Part shown: in pieces, positions 27,040-35,918 of the stretch
How positions within the stretch are numbered: position 1 is the stretch's first letter
Layout: every line of letters starts with the position of its first letter
DNA from: Merdimmobilis hominis
Lineage (GTDB): Bacteria; Bacillota; Clostridia; Oscillospirales; Ruminococcaceae
DNA length: 64,000 nucleotides
NCBI RefSeq assembly: GCF_021109255.1
Contig: NZ_JAJODG010000001.1
Direction: 5' to 3' (one strand)
The notes under the pieces: generated by a model
The model's database searches: none
What the model was told of the DNA's origin: nothing
Seen by the model: only the letters and a program-made list of their open reading frames with translations
Made by a program: the position numbers and the translations under genes

Positions 27040-27735
27040 GTGAAAAAGAGCATTGGTATTTTAGGCGGCATGGGCCCTATGGCCACGGCCGACCTGTTTC
27101 AAAAGATCGTCGCTTTGACCAAGGCGGATTCGGACAACGATCACATCCGCATTTACATCGACAACAACCCCCAGATCCCCGACCGCACCACAGCGATTTT
27201 AAAGGGCGGGGAGGACCCGGTTCCCCAAATGCTGGATGCCCTGCGCCATTTGGAAGCCTGCGGCGCAGACTGCATCGTCATGCCCTGCAATACGGCCCAC
27301 TACTTTCTGGACCGGCTGCAGCCGGAGACAAAAATCCCCTTTATCAGCATATTGGAGTCTACTGCTAAGGCTTGTGCGGCTGCACACCCAGGGAAGACCG
27401 CTTGCATCCTGGCCACCACCGGAACCTTGTGCACCGGGATTTATGAGAAGGCCCTCTCCCAAGAAGGGGTCGCCTATCTGCTTCCGGGCGACCGCCATCG
27501 GGAGATTCTCATGGATGGGATCTATCGGATCAAAGCGGGGGAGCGGCTGACCGATCCCGCGCCTTTCCAAGGGATGCTGGAGGATCTGCAGGCTGCCGGG
27601 GCGGATTACTTTATCTTGGGGTGCACCGAACTGCCGTTGGCGGTGGAGCAGCTTTCCCTTTCGGGGAGCTTTGTTGACCCCACCTTAGAGCTGGCAAAAG
27701 CGGCCATCCGTTTTTGTGGGGGCGAAATCAAATAA
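27040..27735 (+). CDS. Aspartate/glutamate racemase family protein
   Basis: A 231-residue cofactor-independent racemase fold. The N-terminus is GILGGMGPMATADLFQKI, and the two catalytic cysteines are in VMPCNTAHYF and LGCTELPLA. It is most like aspartate racemases (RacX/YgeA type) rather than MurI; substrate not decidable by eye. The GTG at 27040 has AAAGGAGGATATTTT upstream. It is followed by an amino-acid uptake system, which fits a role in amino-acid or D-amino-acid metabolism. Confidence 0.9.
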   Translation: MKKSIGILGGMGPMATADLFQKIVALTKADSDNDHIRIYIDNNPQIPDRTTAILKGGEDPVPQMLDALRHLEACGADCIVMPCNTAHYFLDRLQPETKIPFISILESTAKACAAAHPGKTACILATTGTLCTGIYEKALSQEGVAYLLPGDRHREILMDGIYRIKAGERLTDPAPFQGMLEDLQAAGADYFILGCTELPLAVEQLSLSGSFVDPTLELAKAAIRFCGGEIK

Positions 27736-27799
27736 CACTATCTTCAAAGCTTGTGTTTTCTATAGCCAAATCAGCTGACATTGATAATTTCAATATTTG

Positions 27800-27828
27800 C
27801 TGACAACGGGCCGGAAGGCTGTTATCCT
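27800..27828 (+). promoter_or_regulatory. Possible promoter of the amino-acid binding protein gene
   Basis: CTGACA (27800-27805), 17 bases, TATCCT (27823-27828), 68 bases before the start codon. Match to consensus is moderate. Confidence 0.4.
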
Positions 27829-27895
27829 TTTTCCTGTGTGGGACGATTGCCAAATGCAATTTTCTCAACAATTATGTGAAAAAGGAGATTATGTG

Positions 27896-28774
27896 ATGAA
27901 GATCAAAAAATGGATAGCCTCTTTGCTGGCCGTATGCGCTCTGGCAGCGGTATTCAGCGGTTGTTCCAACCCTTCCTCTACCCCTTCTGGGAGCAGCTCC
28001 AGCACCAGCAGCGAGGGACAAAGCGGGACTGCAGAAGATGAAAACGTCATCCGCGTGGCGACTGCGGGCAGCTACCCCATGTTCACCCAGCTGAAAGAGG
28101 ATGGCGAGACCCTGGAAGGCATCGACATCGAGGTTTGGGAAGAGATCGGCCGCCGAACCGGCAAAGAGATCGTCTTTGTTGTGGAAAACCTGGACGCTGC
28201 CTTTGGCGACATTGATGCGGGCCGCGTGGATTCTGCAGCAAAGCAGATCAGCATCACCCCCACCAGACAGGAAAAATACAACTTCTCCGAACCTTACTTT
28301 TTCAGCCCCTATCGGATGGTTGTTCAGGAGTCAAACAACGAAATCACCAAGTTTGAGGACCTCTACGGCAAAAAGATCGCCCTGGAAACAGTGAGCGCAG
28401 CCCACGAGTACATCAAGGCACTGGATCCAGAGGGCAAAATTGAGATTTTGACCTTCCCCTCCGACCTGACTATGCTGCAAGAGGTGGAAGCGGGCCGTGT
28501 AGACGCCGCCCCCTACGCAGAGCCGGTCTTGGATTACGCGATGAAACAGTCTGGCCTGCACTTGAAACCCATCGGCGATCCCATCTACACCGAAGTCAAT
28601 GCTTTCCCCTTTGCCAAAACAGAGCGGGGAGACCGCATCCGTGCAGAGGTAGATAAAGCCCTTGCTGAGATGAAAGCAGACGGCACTTTGAGTGAAATCT
28701 GCATCAAATGGTGTGGGTTTGACCCCATGCTGTCGGACGCTGCCAAGGAGTATGAAGCAAGCCAGGCAAAATAG
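27896..28774 (+). CDS. Amino-acid ABC transporter substrate-binding lipoprotein
   Basis: A 292-residue family 3 solute-binding protein. It has a lipoprotein signal (KKWIASLLAVCALAAVFSGC), a Ser/Thr-rich linker and a two-lobed SBP_bac_3 domain (GIDIEVWEEIGRRTGKEIVF; DSAAKQISITPTRQEKYNFS; ADGTLSEICIKWCG). ATG 27896 lies after AAAGGAG; GTG 27893 is also possible. The permease follows after a hairpin. No ATPase gene is adjacent. It resembles the binding protein at 51801-52604 in the same window. Confidence 0.93.
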   Translation: MKIKKWIASLLAVCALAAVFSGCSNPSSTPSGSSSSTSSEGQSGTAEDENVIRVATAGSYPMFTQLKEDGETLEGIDIEVWEEIGRRTGKEIVFVVENLDAAFGDIDAGRVDSAAKQISITPTRQEKYNFSEPYFFSPYRMVVQESNNEITKFEDLYGKKIALETVSAAHEYIKALDPEGKIEILTFPSDLTMLQEVEAGRVDAAPYAEPVLDYAMKQSGLHLKPIGDPIYTEVNAFPFAKTERGDRIRAEVDKALAEMKADGTLSEICIKWCGFDPMLSDAAKEYEASQAK

Positions 28775-28789
28775 TTGCAGCTGAATAAG

Positions 28790-28837
28790 AAGGCAGGGCA
28801 ATACAGGTTGTTTCAACTGTATCTGCCCTGCCTTATC
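28790..28837 (+). terminator. Intra-operon hairpin between binding protein and permease
   Basis: AAGGCAGGGCAATACAG pairs with CTGTATCTGCCCTGCCTT across a short loop, followed by ATCTTT. It probably lowers permease expression relative to the binding protein, or protects the upstream mRNA. Confidence 0.7.
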
Positions 28838-28857
28838 TTTGGGGGAGGAAAGTATTT

Positions 28858-29529
28858 GTGAGCAGTGCATTCAATGTGCAATATTTTGTGAAGGTGTTTC
28901 CAAAGATTTTACAATTCTTGCCCACTACCGCTGCTGTGGCTGTTGTGTCATTGCTGGCGGCCCTTGTTTTTGGGATGATTCTGGCCCTTATACGGCGGTT
29001 CCGTGTAAAGATGCTCTATCCAATCTCCAATGTATATGTGTCTTTTTTTCGCTCCACCCCCTTTATCGCCCAGATATTTCTTCTTTACTACGGCATGGCC
29101 CAGGTGTTTCCCTTTATCCGGGGGATGTCCCGCTTTATGGCGGTCTGCACCATACTCTCCCTGAGCTATGGCGCTTTTATGGGGGAGAATATCCGGGCGG
29201 CCCTCAGTTCGGTGGACCGAGGGCAGTATGAAGCCGCCTTATCCATCGGCTTGACATTTTCCCAATCGATGCGCCGGGTTATTGTTCCCCAGGCCGCTCG
29301 TGTGGCGGTTCCCAGCTTGATGAACTCGTTTATCGACCTATTTAAAGCCACTTCTTTGTGTTACACCATTGGCCTGCGGGATATGATGGGAGGAGCAACG
29401 ATGGAGATCAATTTCTCCTACCGCTATCTGGAGTGCTACACCGCTGTAATTGTTATATATTGGAGCATTATTGTGCTGCTGACTGCATTGCAGGGGAAGC
29501 TTGAACACCATTTAAACCAAGCGTATTAG
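28858..29529 (+). CDS. Amino-acid ABC transporter permease
   Basis: A 223-residue HisM-type permease with about five membrane helices. The family head AVVSLLAALVFGMILALIRR, the FFRSTPFIAQIFLLYYGMA segment and the EAA loop (EAALSIGLTFSQSMRRVIVP) that docks on the ATPase are visible. The GTG at 28858 follows GGGGGAGGAAAGTATTT. With the preceding binding protein it forms a polar amino-acid importer lacking its own ATPase; the ATPase at 52656-53390 or another genomic copy may serve it. Confidence 0.93.
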   Translation: MSSAFNVQYFVKVFPKILQFLPTTAAVAVVSLLAALVFGMILALIRRFRVKMLYPISNVYVSFFRSTPFIAQIFLLYYGMAQVFPFIRGMSRFMAVCTILSLSYGAFMGENIRAALSSVDRGQYEAALSIGLTFSQSMRRVIVPQAARVAVPSLMNSFIDLFKATSLCYTIGLRDMMGGATMEINFSYRYLECYTAVIVIYWSIIVLLTALQGKLEHHLNQAY

Positions 29530-29557
29530 CCACGGGCAGAAGAGAAACCATAAAACT

Positions 29558-29587
29558 AAAAAACCCCCTCTACGGAGGGGGTTTTTT
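29558..29587. terminator. Bidirectional terminator
   Basis: AAAAAACCCCCTC/GAGGGGGTTTTTT perfect stem between the convergent permease and PrsA-like genes. Confidence 0.92.
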
Positions 29588-29596
29588 AATAGCAGT

Positions 29597-30616
29597 TTAC
29601 TTTACTGTTTCAGGGGTGATGGTGTCATATTTCTCCCAGGTTTCCACAGTGAGACTGTCGTAGACCTCCTCCAGGAGAGGGGTAATTTTTTCATCCATCA
29701 TCGACTGGCGGTAGGTGTCCTTGTTCTCGGCGATGTACTCGTCAGTAATGGGAAGGCGGAGCAGAACATGATAGCCGTAGGTGGTTTCCACCACATCGCT
29801 GATGCCGTTTTCCGCCAGTTCAAAGGCAGCGGTTTCGAACTCTTCCACCATTTCCCCTTTGGTGAAGACGTAGCCGTCGGGGTAAACCTCGGTGCCGGGG
29901 TCCTGGCCGTACTGTTTGATCAGCTCGTCAAAATCTGCGCCGTTTTTGGCCTGGGCCAAAACGTTCTGTGCCTTTTGCTTGGCCGCCGCATTCTCTGCCG
30001 CGTCGCCGGTTTCGCTCTTGTTGATGAGCACATGCTTGGCCCGGACATAGTTGCCCAGGATATAATCGGTCACATCCTGGTCGGTGATCTCCTCGCTGCC
30101 ACCGGGGCCGTAGAGGGCTTCCTCGGTCTTGGTCAGCAGGATATCATCCCCGATAAACTCCCGCAGCAGGGGCTCGGTCAGGTACATACTGGTGAGCGCT
30201 TCCTGGTAGCCCTCCTCACCGCCGGCGCTCTCCTTGTTGGAGGCGAGGCGCTCGTCAATGGTTTTTTGATCCTCATCATCCAGGGAGACATTGTTGTCTG
30301 CGGCCAGTTTGCGGATGGCCCGGCTCTGGCGGATCATGCTCTCGGAGGTGGCTTTGAGGTTGTCAGCCATCTCAGGGACTGTCTCCCAGATATCGGAGCC
30401 CATGTACATCTCCGCTTGGGCTTTGGTGTTGAGGTAATAATAGCGATACTCTTCCATAGAGATTTTCTCGTCCCCAATTTTCAGGACATAGGGGACTGCG
30501 ACCTCTTTGCCATCCACCACCAGGTAGGGGGAGGTCTTCTGCTGGCAGCCGGCGAACAGGGAAAGGGCCACGGCGCTGGCCACAAGAGCGGTTACAATCT
30601 TTTTTGTTCCATTCAT
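29597..30616 (-). CDS. PrsA-type foldase, parvulin peptidyl-prolyl isomerase lipoprotein
   Basis: A 339-residue lipoprotein (signal NGTKKIVTALVASAVALS, lipobox LFAGC) that folds secreted proteins outside the membrane. An N-terminal SurA-like helical domain is followed by a parvulin domain at about residues 190-290 (RAKHVLINK; GADFDELIKQYGQDPGTEVY; ETTYGYHVLLRL). ATG 30616 has AGGAGAACCCTTTTCG upstream. It is a single gene with a promoter and shared terminator. Confidence 0.9.
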   Translation of the reverse strand: MNGTKKIVTALVASAVALSLFAGCQQKTSPYLVVDGKEVAVPYVLKIGDEKISMEEYRYYYLNTKAQAEMYMGSDIWETVPEMADNLKATSESMIRQSRAIRKLAADNNVSLDDEDQKTIDERLASNKESAGGEEGYQEALTSMYLTEPLLREFIGDDILLTKTEEALYGPGGSEEITDQDVTDYILGNYVRAKHVLINKSETGDAAENAAAKQKAQNVLAQAKNGADFDELIKQYGQDPGTEVYPDGYVFTKGEMVEEFETAAFELAENGISDVVETTYGYHVLLRLPITDEYIAENKDTYRQSMMDEKITPLLEEVYDSLTVETWEKYDTITPETVK

Positions 30617-30680
30617 CGAAAAGGGTTCTCCTATCTTTTGTTGTAGAAAGATGCCGGAGGAAACCGGCGCTATAGAAAGT

Positions 30681-30709
30681 ATTGTACCGCACTGGGCTGG
30701 TTCAATCAA
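30681..30709 (-). promoter_or_regulatory. Promoter of the PrsA-like gene
   Basis: Minus strand TTGATT (30704-30709), 17 bases, TACAAT (30681-30686). Confidence 0.65.
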
Positions 30710-30785
30710 GGGAGAGGGGGAAAATTCAAAAAACCGACACATTTTCTCCGGTCAGATTTTTCCAGCAAAAAACGAGGGGAGGCCC

Positions 30786-30814
30786 TTGACAAGAAAAAAT
30801 GATAGTGATATATT
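30786..30814 (+). promoter_or_regulatory. Promoter of the DUF3796/HTH cassette
   Basis: TTGACA (30786-30791), 17 bases, TATATT (30809-30814), overlapped by a palindromic operator region. Confidence 0.8.
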
Positions 30815-30842
30815 TATATCGTAAAGTGATAAATAAATCACT
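30804..30842 (+). promoter_or_regulatory. Two-site operator over the DUF3796/HTH promoter
   Basis: GTGATATATTTAT (30805-30817) is mirrored by ATAAATAAATCAC (30829-30841), 12 of 13 bases. AGTGATA also recurs directly at 30804 and 30825, 21 bases (two helical turns) apart. The dyad covers the -10 and start point. The HTH protein encoded at 31240 is the likely binder (inference). Confidence 0.6.
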
Positions 30843-30861
30843 AATGAAAGGAGCGGTTCTT

Positions 30862-31227
30862 ATGACAAACAATCGGCACCGCAGACAGTTTCTGCTTGGA
30901 TTTTTGGGATTTCTTGGGTTTTTGGGAATCCGGTATTTCACCACCCATGAACTCTCTGACCTATTCTGGTTCTCCTGGCTGGCTTTTTTCGGGTACTTCC
31001 CAGTGGCCAAGGTGACTAGGGAAACCCCGGACGAGCGCTACTGGGAGAACGCCGCCAAAGCGCGGAATGTGGCCTTTTTCATTCCTCTGCTGGCGCTGTT
31101 TATCATCGGGTTCTCCGGCGGATTCCCCTTTGGCACAAGGGAGTTTATGGTGATTGCCAGCGCCTTGGGCTGGGCGGGGACGCTGCTGGCCTACTCCGGC
31201 GCCCTCTACTACTACGAGACCCGCTAG
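30862..31227 (+). CDS. DUF3796-type small membrane protein
   Basis: A 121-residue protein beginning with a basic stretch and the repeated FLGFLGFLG pattern, then hydrophobic segments near residues 10-28, 33-48, 68-90 and 93-115. FFGYFP and DERYWENAAKARN mark the DUF3796-like family. ATG 30862 follows AAAGGAGCGGTTCTT. It heads a three-gene cassette with a small HTH regulator and a second, related protein, under a promoter with an obvious operator. Function unknown; family assignment by eye. Confidence 0.72.
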   Translation: MTNNRHRRQFLLGFLGFLGFLGIRYFTTHELSDLFWFSWLAFFGYFPVAKVTRETPDERYWENAAKARNVAFFIPLLALFIIGFSGGFPFGTREFMVIASALGWAGTLLAYSGALYYYETR

Positions 31228-31239
31228 GAGGGAGCCGAC

Positions 31240-31443
31240 ATGCCTGACTTCGAGAGCAATTTAAAGAAATACCGGCAGCTGGCGGGCCTCACCCAGGAAG
31301 AGCTGGCCCAGCGGGTTGGGGTCCGGCGGGAGACCATCGTCCGGCTGGAGGTGGCAAAATACAACCCCTCCCTCAAGCTGGCAGTGGACATCAGCCGGGC
31401 GGTGGGCGCCCCCATTGAAGAGATTTTTGTGTTTGAATCCTAA
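31240..31443 (+). CDS. Small Cro/C1-type HTH regulator
   Basis: A 67-residue protein that is a bare helix-turn-helix domain (YRQLAGLTQEELAQRVGVRR, then SLKLAVDISRAVGAPIEEIF), of the subgroup found with small membrane proteins. It starts 12 bases after the DUF3796 stop with AGGAGGGAGCCGAC upstream. Probably the autoregulator of the cassette. Confidence 0.92.
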   Translation: MPDFESNLKKYRQLAGLTQEELAQRVGVRRETIVRLEVAKYNPSLKLAVDISRAVGAPIEEIFVFES

Positions 31444-31499
31444 GAGGTACTGCGGGAACGGCCCTCTCGTAGGGCGCTTATGAGAATGGAGCTGATACA

Positions 31500-31922
31500 A
31501 TGACAAAACAGTAGAGCCAATACACCAGGACGATTTCCCCCAAGCTGGGCATATTGGGCATACTTGGATTCGTGGGGGTTGCAGGGTTCCTCCCCAAAAT
31601 CTACCATATTACTGAAATTTTGCCCACGCCGACCTTCTTCTTTTTCTTTGCTTTTTTCGGGTTTTTTGGCTTTTATTATGAGGGAAAAATGTCCCACACC
31701 CTGATGGACGAACGCTTCCAGGCAAACGCCTACCGCGCCATGGCCATCGCCAACAAATTTGCCTTGACACTTATTTTGGCAGCGGCAATTTTGTCCATGT
31801 CGGTGCTCCGGCTGGAAGCCTATGACATGCTGGCGCTCCTCATTGCAGTGCTGGGGCTGGCATTTGGCCTTTCGACATTCCTACAGCAGTATCTGCTGTA
31901 CCGGTTTGAGAATGAGGAGTAA
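31500..31922 (+). pseudogene. Second DUF3796-type protein, with an amber codon at position 5
   Basis: ATG 31500 has GGAG at eight-base spacing and reads MTKQ, then TAG (31512-31514), then SQYTRTISPKLGILGILGFV and on without interruption to 31922. The downstream part (FFGFFGFYYEGK, then DERFQANAYRAMAIANKFAL) clearly belongs to the same family as the protein at 30862. Either the gene is newly inactivated, or translation starts internally, for example at TTG 31554 giving 122 residues, though no good ribosome binding site precedes that codon. The intact downstream frame suggests a recent change. Confidence 0.6.
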
Positions 31923-31974
31923 CCCCATCCAGCTGTTTGGAAGCAAAAGAGAATCAGAGGCGGCGCGCCCCATA

Positions 31975-32009
31975 AAAAAAGAGGAATCCCACTTGGGATT
32001 CCTCTTTTT
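31975..32009. terminator. Bidirectional terminator
   Basis: AAAAAAGAGGAATCCCA/TGGGATTCCTCTTTTT perfect stem between the DUF3796 cassette and the convergent pyruvate carboxylase gene. Confidence 0.92.
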
Positions 32010-32044
32010 GGGTAAGTCCTGCGCCCATAGCGGGGAGGGCTGGG

Positions 32045-35000
32045 TTACTGGATGGTGATGAGCAGTTCGCCGGCTTTGACCGACTGGCCTTCTTTGACCA
32101 GGATTTCCTTGACGGTGCCGCCCATCCGGGCACAGACACTGGTCTCCATCTTCATGGCCTCGATGATGGCGAGGACTTGGTTTTCCTCGACTTTGTCGCC
32201 GGGTTTGACCAGGACCTTGCTCACCGCACCGGGGATGCTGGACCCCACTTGGGATTGGTCAGAGAGGTCGGCCAAGCGGACATGTTCCTGGGCGGCGGGA
32301 GCGGTTTTGTCCTCCACGGCGATATCCCGGCGGGCGCCGTTGAGCTCGAATTGGAGGAACCGGGTGCCGTCGGCGTTGAGTTCGCCAGGCCCGATGTATT
32401 TGATGATCAGGGTCTTGCCGTCCTCAATGGCCAGCTCGGTGGTTTCGCCCCGGGTCAGTCCGCCGAAGAAGGCGGGGGTGGTCATCCGGCTGATGTCGCC
32501 GTAGGTCTCCCGGTAGCGCAGGAAGTCCTCCATCACTTTGGGATACAGGCAGTAACCAATGATATCCCGGTTGGTGGGGTTCGGGTAGAACTCCTCCAGC
32601 TTGGCACGGATGGCTTCAAAATCCGCGGGAGGAAGGAGTTCGCCGGGGCGGCAGGTGATGGGTTCCTCCCCTTTGAGGACCACCTCCTGGAGCTCCTTGG
32701 GGAAGCCGCCTTGGGGATGGCCGATCATCCCTTTAAAGTAGCCGATGACCGAATCGGGGAAGGTCAAATCCCTGCCCCGCTCCAGGATGTTCTCCGGGGT
32801 CAGGCCGTTCTGCACCATAAAGATGGCCAGGTCACCCACCATTTTGGAGGAGGGGGTCACCTTGATCAGGTTGCCCAGCAGGAGGTTGGCAGTGCGGAAC
32901 ATCTCCTTGACCTCATCGAACCGGTGGCCCAGGCCCAGGCTCTCCACCTGAGGTTTTAAGTTGGTGTACTGGCCGCCGGGGATTTCGTAGCGGTAAATCT
33001 CCGTCTCCGGGGTGTGGATATCCGCTTCAAATTCCTGGTAGAATTTGCGGACATCAGCCCAGTAGTTGGATAGTTTTTGCAGTTCTGCCGGGTCGAAGCC
33101 GGTGTCCCGCTCGCCATTTTGCAGGGCGTATACCAGGGAGTTCATCGACGGCTGGCTGGTCAGGGAGGAGAGGGAGGAAATGGCGGTGTCCACAATGTCC
33201 ACCCCGGCCTCGGCGGCCAGCAATAGGGCGGCGATCTGGTTGCCGCTGGTGTCGTGGGTGTGCAGGTGGATGGGCAGGCCCACCTCCTCCTTTAAGGTTT
33301 TGACCAGCTTCTTGGCGGCGTAGGGCTTGAGGAGACCGCCCATGTCTTTGATACACAGGATGTGGGCGCCCCGCTTCTCCAGCTCCTTGGCCAGGTTTAC
33401 ATAGTATTGGAGGGGGTATTTATCCTCTTTGGGGTCGAGGATGTCACCGGTGTAGCAGATGGAAGCCTCGGCCACTTTGCCTGCGGCGGCTACTTCTTCC
33501 AGGGTCAGCTCCATGCCGGGAATCCAGTTGAGGGCGTCGAACACCCGGAAGATGTCAATGCCGCTTCTTGCCGCCTCCCGGATGAATTCCTTGATGACGT
33601 TGTCCGGGTAGTTGGTGTAGCCCACGGCGTTTGCGCCCCGAATCAGCATCTGGAAAGGGATGTTGGGGATGCGGCGCCGCAGCTCATCCAGCCGTTCCCA
33701 GGGGGATTCGTGGAGGAACCGGTAGGCCACGTCGAAGGTAGCGCCGCCCCACATCTCCAAAGAGAAGGCGCCGTTTAAAATGTAGCTGGTGGCGTCTGCG
33801 ATGGTAATCAGATCCCGGGAGCGGACCCGGGTGGCCAGCAAAGACTGGTGGGCGTCCCGCAAGGTGGTGTCGGTGATCAGCAGCTTCTTCTGGCTGAGGA
33901 TCCAATCCTTGAGACCCTCGGGGCCGTGCTGGTCCAGGTACTGTTTCAGGCCGGTAGGGCGGGGGACGTCGGTGAAATCCGGCACCCGTGGGGCTTCATA
34001 GGTGCGTTCCGGGGCCTCCGGGTTTTGGATGATGATGTTGCCCAGGTATTTGAGCACCTTGGTGGCCCGGTCCTTGGACTCGGTGGTGGCGAACAGCTCA
34101 GGGGTGTCGTCGATGAACTTGGTGTGGCACCGGCCGGACAAGAACACCGGGTGGGTTAGGATGTTGTTGAGGAAGGACATGTTGGTTTTGACGCCCCGGA
34201 TGCGGATTTCCGCAATGGCTCGGAGCATCTTGCGGGCGGTGCCTTCAAAGGTGTTGTCGAAGGTGGTGATCTTGACCAGGAGGCTGTCGTAGTAAGGGGT
34301 GATCTCTGCCCCAGTGAAGGCGTTGCCCGCATCCAGACGGACGCCGAAGCCTCCGCCGGAACGGTAAGTGGTGATCTTGCCGGTGTCCGGGGCGAAATTG
34401 TTGCGGGGGTCCTCGGTGGTGATCCGGCACTGGATGGCGTAACCTCGCTGGCTCACCGCCTCCTGGCTGGGGATGCCGATGGATGGGTCGGAGAGGGGCA
34501 GGCCCTGAGCAATGTTGATCTGGGCCTTGACAATGTCAATGCCGGTGACCATCTCGGTGACGGTGTGCTCCACCTGGATGCGGGGGTTCATCTCAATAAA
34601 GTAGTGACGGCCGTCGGCAGCCACCAGGAATTCCACTGTGCCGGCGTTGACATAACCGGCCTCCCGGGCGATCTTTACCGCATCAGAGTGGATTTCCCGC
34701 CGCAGCTCCTCGGGCAGGGTGAAGGCGGGGGTGAACTCCACCACCTTCTGGTAGCGGCGCTGGACTGAACAGTCCCGCTCATACAAGTGGACGATGTTGC
34801 CGTATTGGTCGGCGAGGATCTGCACTTCGATGTGTTTGGGATTTTCCAGGTATTTTTCCAGGAAGATGTCCTCGCTGCCGAAGGCTTTGCGGGACTCGTT
34901 TTTCACCAGCTGGAAGGCGTCGGCCAGCTCCTGGGGGGTGTTTGCCCGCCGCATGCCCCGGCCGCCGCCGCCGGCAGAAGCCTTCAAGATCACAGGATAG

Positions 35001-35467
35001 CCGTACTCGGAGGCCTTCTGTAGGGCATCCTCCAGAGAGGCCAGGGGTTCGGTAGTGCCAGGGATAGTGGGGACGCCGCAGCGAAGGGCGATCTCTTTGG
35101 CGCTCAATTTGTCGCCCATGCTGGCCAGCACCGAGGAGGGTGGACCGATGAAGATGAGGCCGGCCTCTTCACAGGCGCGGGCGAAGTCAGCGTTCTCCGA
35201 CAGGAAACCGTAGCCGGGGTGGATGGCGTCCACCCCCTTGCGCTTGGCTAATCGGATGATCTCATCGATGGCTAGGTAGGCGCCCAGGGGGCTTTTGGTC
35301 TCTCCGATTAAGTAGGATTCATCCGCTTTGGTGCGGAACAGGTTGTATTTATCCTCTTTGGAGTAGATGGCCACGGTGGAGAGGCCCAGGTCATAACAGG
35401 CGCGGAACACCCGGATGGCGATTTCACCCCGGTTGGCCACAAGAACTTTTTTGATTTGTTTTTGCAT
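32045..35467 (-). CDS. pycA: Pyruvate carboxylase
   Basis: Biotin enzyme of 1140 residues that carboxylates pyruvate to oxaloacetate. Biotin carboxylase occupies about residues 1-450 (VLVANRGEIAIRVFRAC; ASAGGGGRGMRR; EMNPRIQVEHTVTEMVTG). The carboxyltransferase domain follows (LLITDTTLRDAHQSLLATRV; IKDMGGLLKPYAAKKLV; HLHTHDTSG). The last 70 residues are the biotinyl carrier with EAMKMET. ATG 35467 is chosen because TGAGGTGATTTTC precedes it. The gene is monocistronic and replenishes the TCA or amino-acid precursor pool. Confidence 0.98.
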   Translation of the reverse strand: MQKQIKKVLVANRGEIAIRVFRACYDLGLSTVAIYSKEDKYNLFRTKADESYLIGETKSPLGAYLAIDEIIRLAKRKGVDAIHPGYGFLSENADFARACEEAGLIFIGPPSSVLASMGDKLSAKEIALRCGVPTIPGTTEPLASLEDALQKASEYGYPVILKASAGGGGRGMRRANTPQELADAFQLVKNESRKAFGSEDIFLEKYLENPKHIEVQILADQYGNIVHLYERDCSVQRRYQKVVEFTPAFTLPEELRREIHSDAVKIAREAGYVNAGTVEFLVAADGRHYFIEMNPRIQVEHTVTEMVTGIDIVKAQINIAQGLPLSDPSIGIPSQEAVSQRGYAIQCRITTEDPRNNFAPDTGKITTYRSGGGFGVRLDAGNAFTGAEITPYYDSLLVKITTFDNTFEGTARKMLRAIAEIRIRGVKTNMSFLNNILTHPVFLSGRCHTKFIDDTPELFATTESKDRATKVLKYLGNIIIQNPEAPERTYEAPRVPDFTDVPRPTGLKQYLDQHGPEGLKDWILSQKKLLITDTTLRDAHQSLLATRVRSRDLITIADATSYILNGAFSLEMWGGATFDVAYRFLHESPWERLDELRRRIPNIPFQMLIRGANAVGYTNYPDNVIKEFIREAARSGIDIFRVFDALNWIPGMELTLEEVAAAGKVAEASICYTGDILDPKEDKYPLQYYVNLAKELEKRGAHILCIKDMGGLLKPYAAKKLVKTLKEEVGLPIHLHTHDTSGNQIAALLLAAEAGVDIVDTAISSLSSLTSQPSMNSLVYALQNGERDTGFDPAELQKLSNYWADVRKFYQEFEADIHTPETEIYRYEIPGGQYTNLKPQVESLGLGHRFDEVKEMFRTANLLLGNLIKVTPSSKMVGDLAIFMVQNGLTPENILERGRDLTFPDSVIGYFKGMIGHPQGGFPKELQEVVLKGEEPITCRPGELLPPADFEAIRAKLEEFYPNPTNRDIIGYCLYPKVMEDFLRYRETYGDISRMTTPAFFGGLTRGETTELAIEDGKTLIIKYIGPGELNADGTRFLQFELNGARRDIAVEDKTAPAAQEHVRLADLSDQSQVGSSIPGAVSKVLVKPGDKVEENQVLAIIEAMKMETSVCARMGGTVKEILVKEGQSVKAGELLITIQ

Positions 35468-35918
35468 GAAAATCACCTCAAAAAATCAAAATACAGGAAA
35501 AATAAGTGAAAAAAAGAAAAAGAGGAATAAAATTTGAAATTTTGAATCTATTAAATTTCATTTTTCTCATTCTATCACGATCGGGTGAAAAAAGATACCC
35601 CTTTTTTTACTAGAGAAAAAAATTATCTAAATTCACCGAAGTTTTTGATAAATCACCGCTGATTTTGGCTTATTTTCCTTTTGAGGACAAGATTTCTCCA
35701 TTTTTTTGCCGGAAGCGGCAGGATGGGAACTACCGGGCAGTACTTCCAGAGGAGACGGTTGTTCTTGTTTGGAAAATCCGTGGGGAATTGCACAAAATTC
35801 CTCCTAGTGATTTTGCAGGGGCGGTCCGTTGCAATGCCGCGCTGGGGCTGGTATACTGGAGAAAAGGAAAATCTTGCAAGCGCGCAGCCGGCGCCACCGC
35901 CGGAGGAAAGGAGCTTTT
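35468..35918. other. AT-rich divergent intergenic region
   Basis: About 450 bases with a strong AT bias up to 35700. It holds the pycA 5' region (a possible TAGAAT at 35569-35574 on the minus strand, no good -35) and the promoter of the M20 peptidase. No gene or stable long stem was seen. Confidence 0.5.
35829..35857 (+). promoter_or_regulatory. Promoter of the peptidase T-like gene
   Basis: TTGCAA (35829-35834), 17 bases, TATACT (35852-35857), with an extended -10 TG at 35849-35850. Confidence 0.65.
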
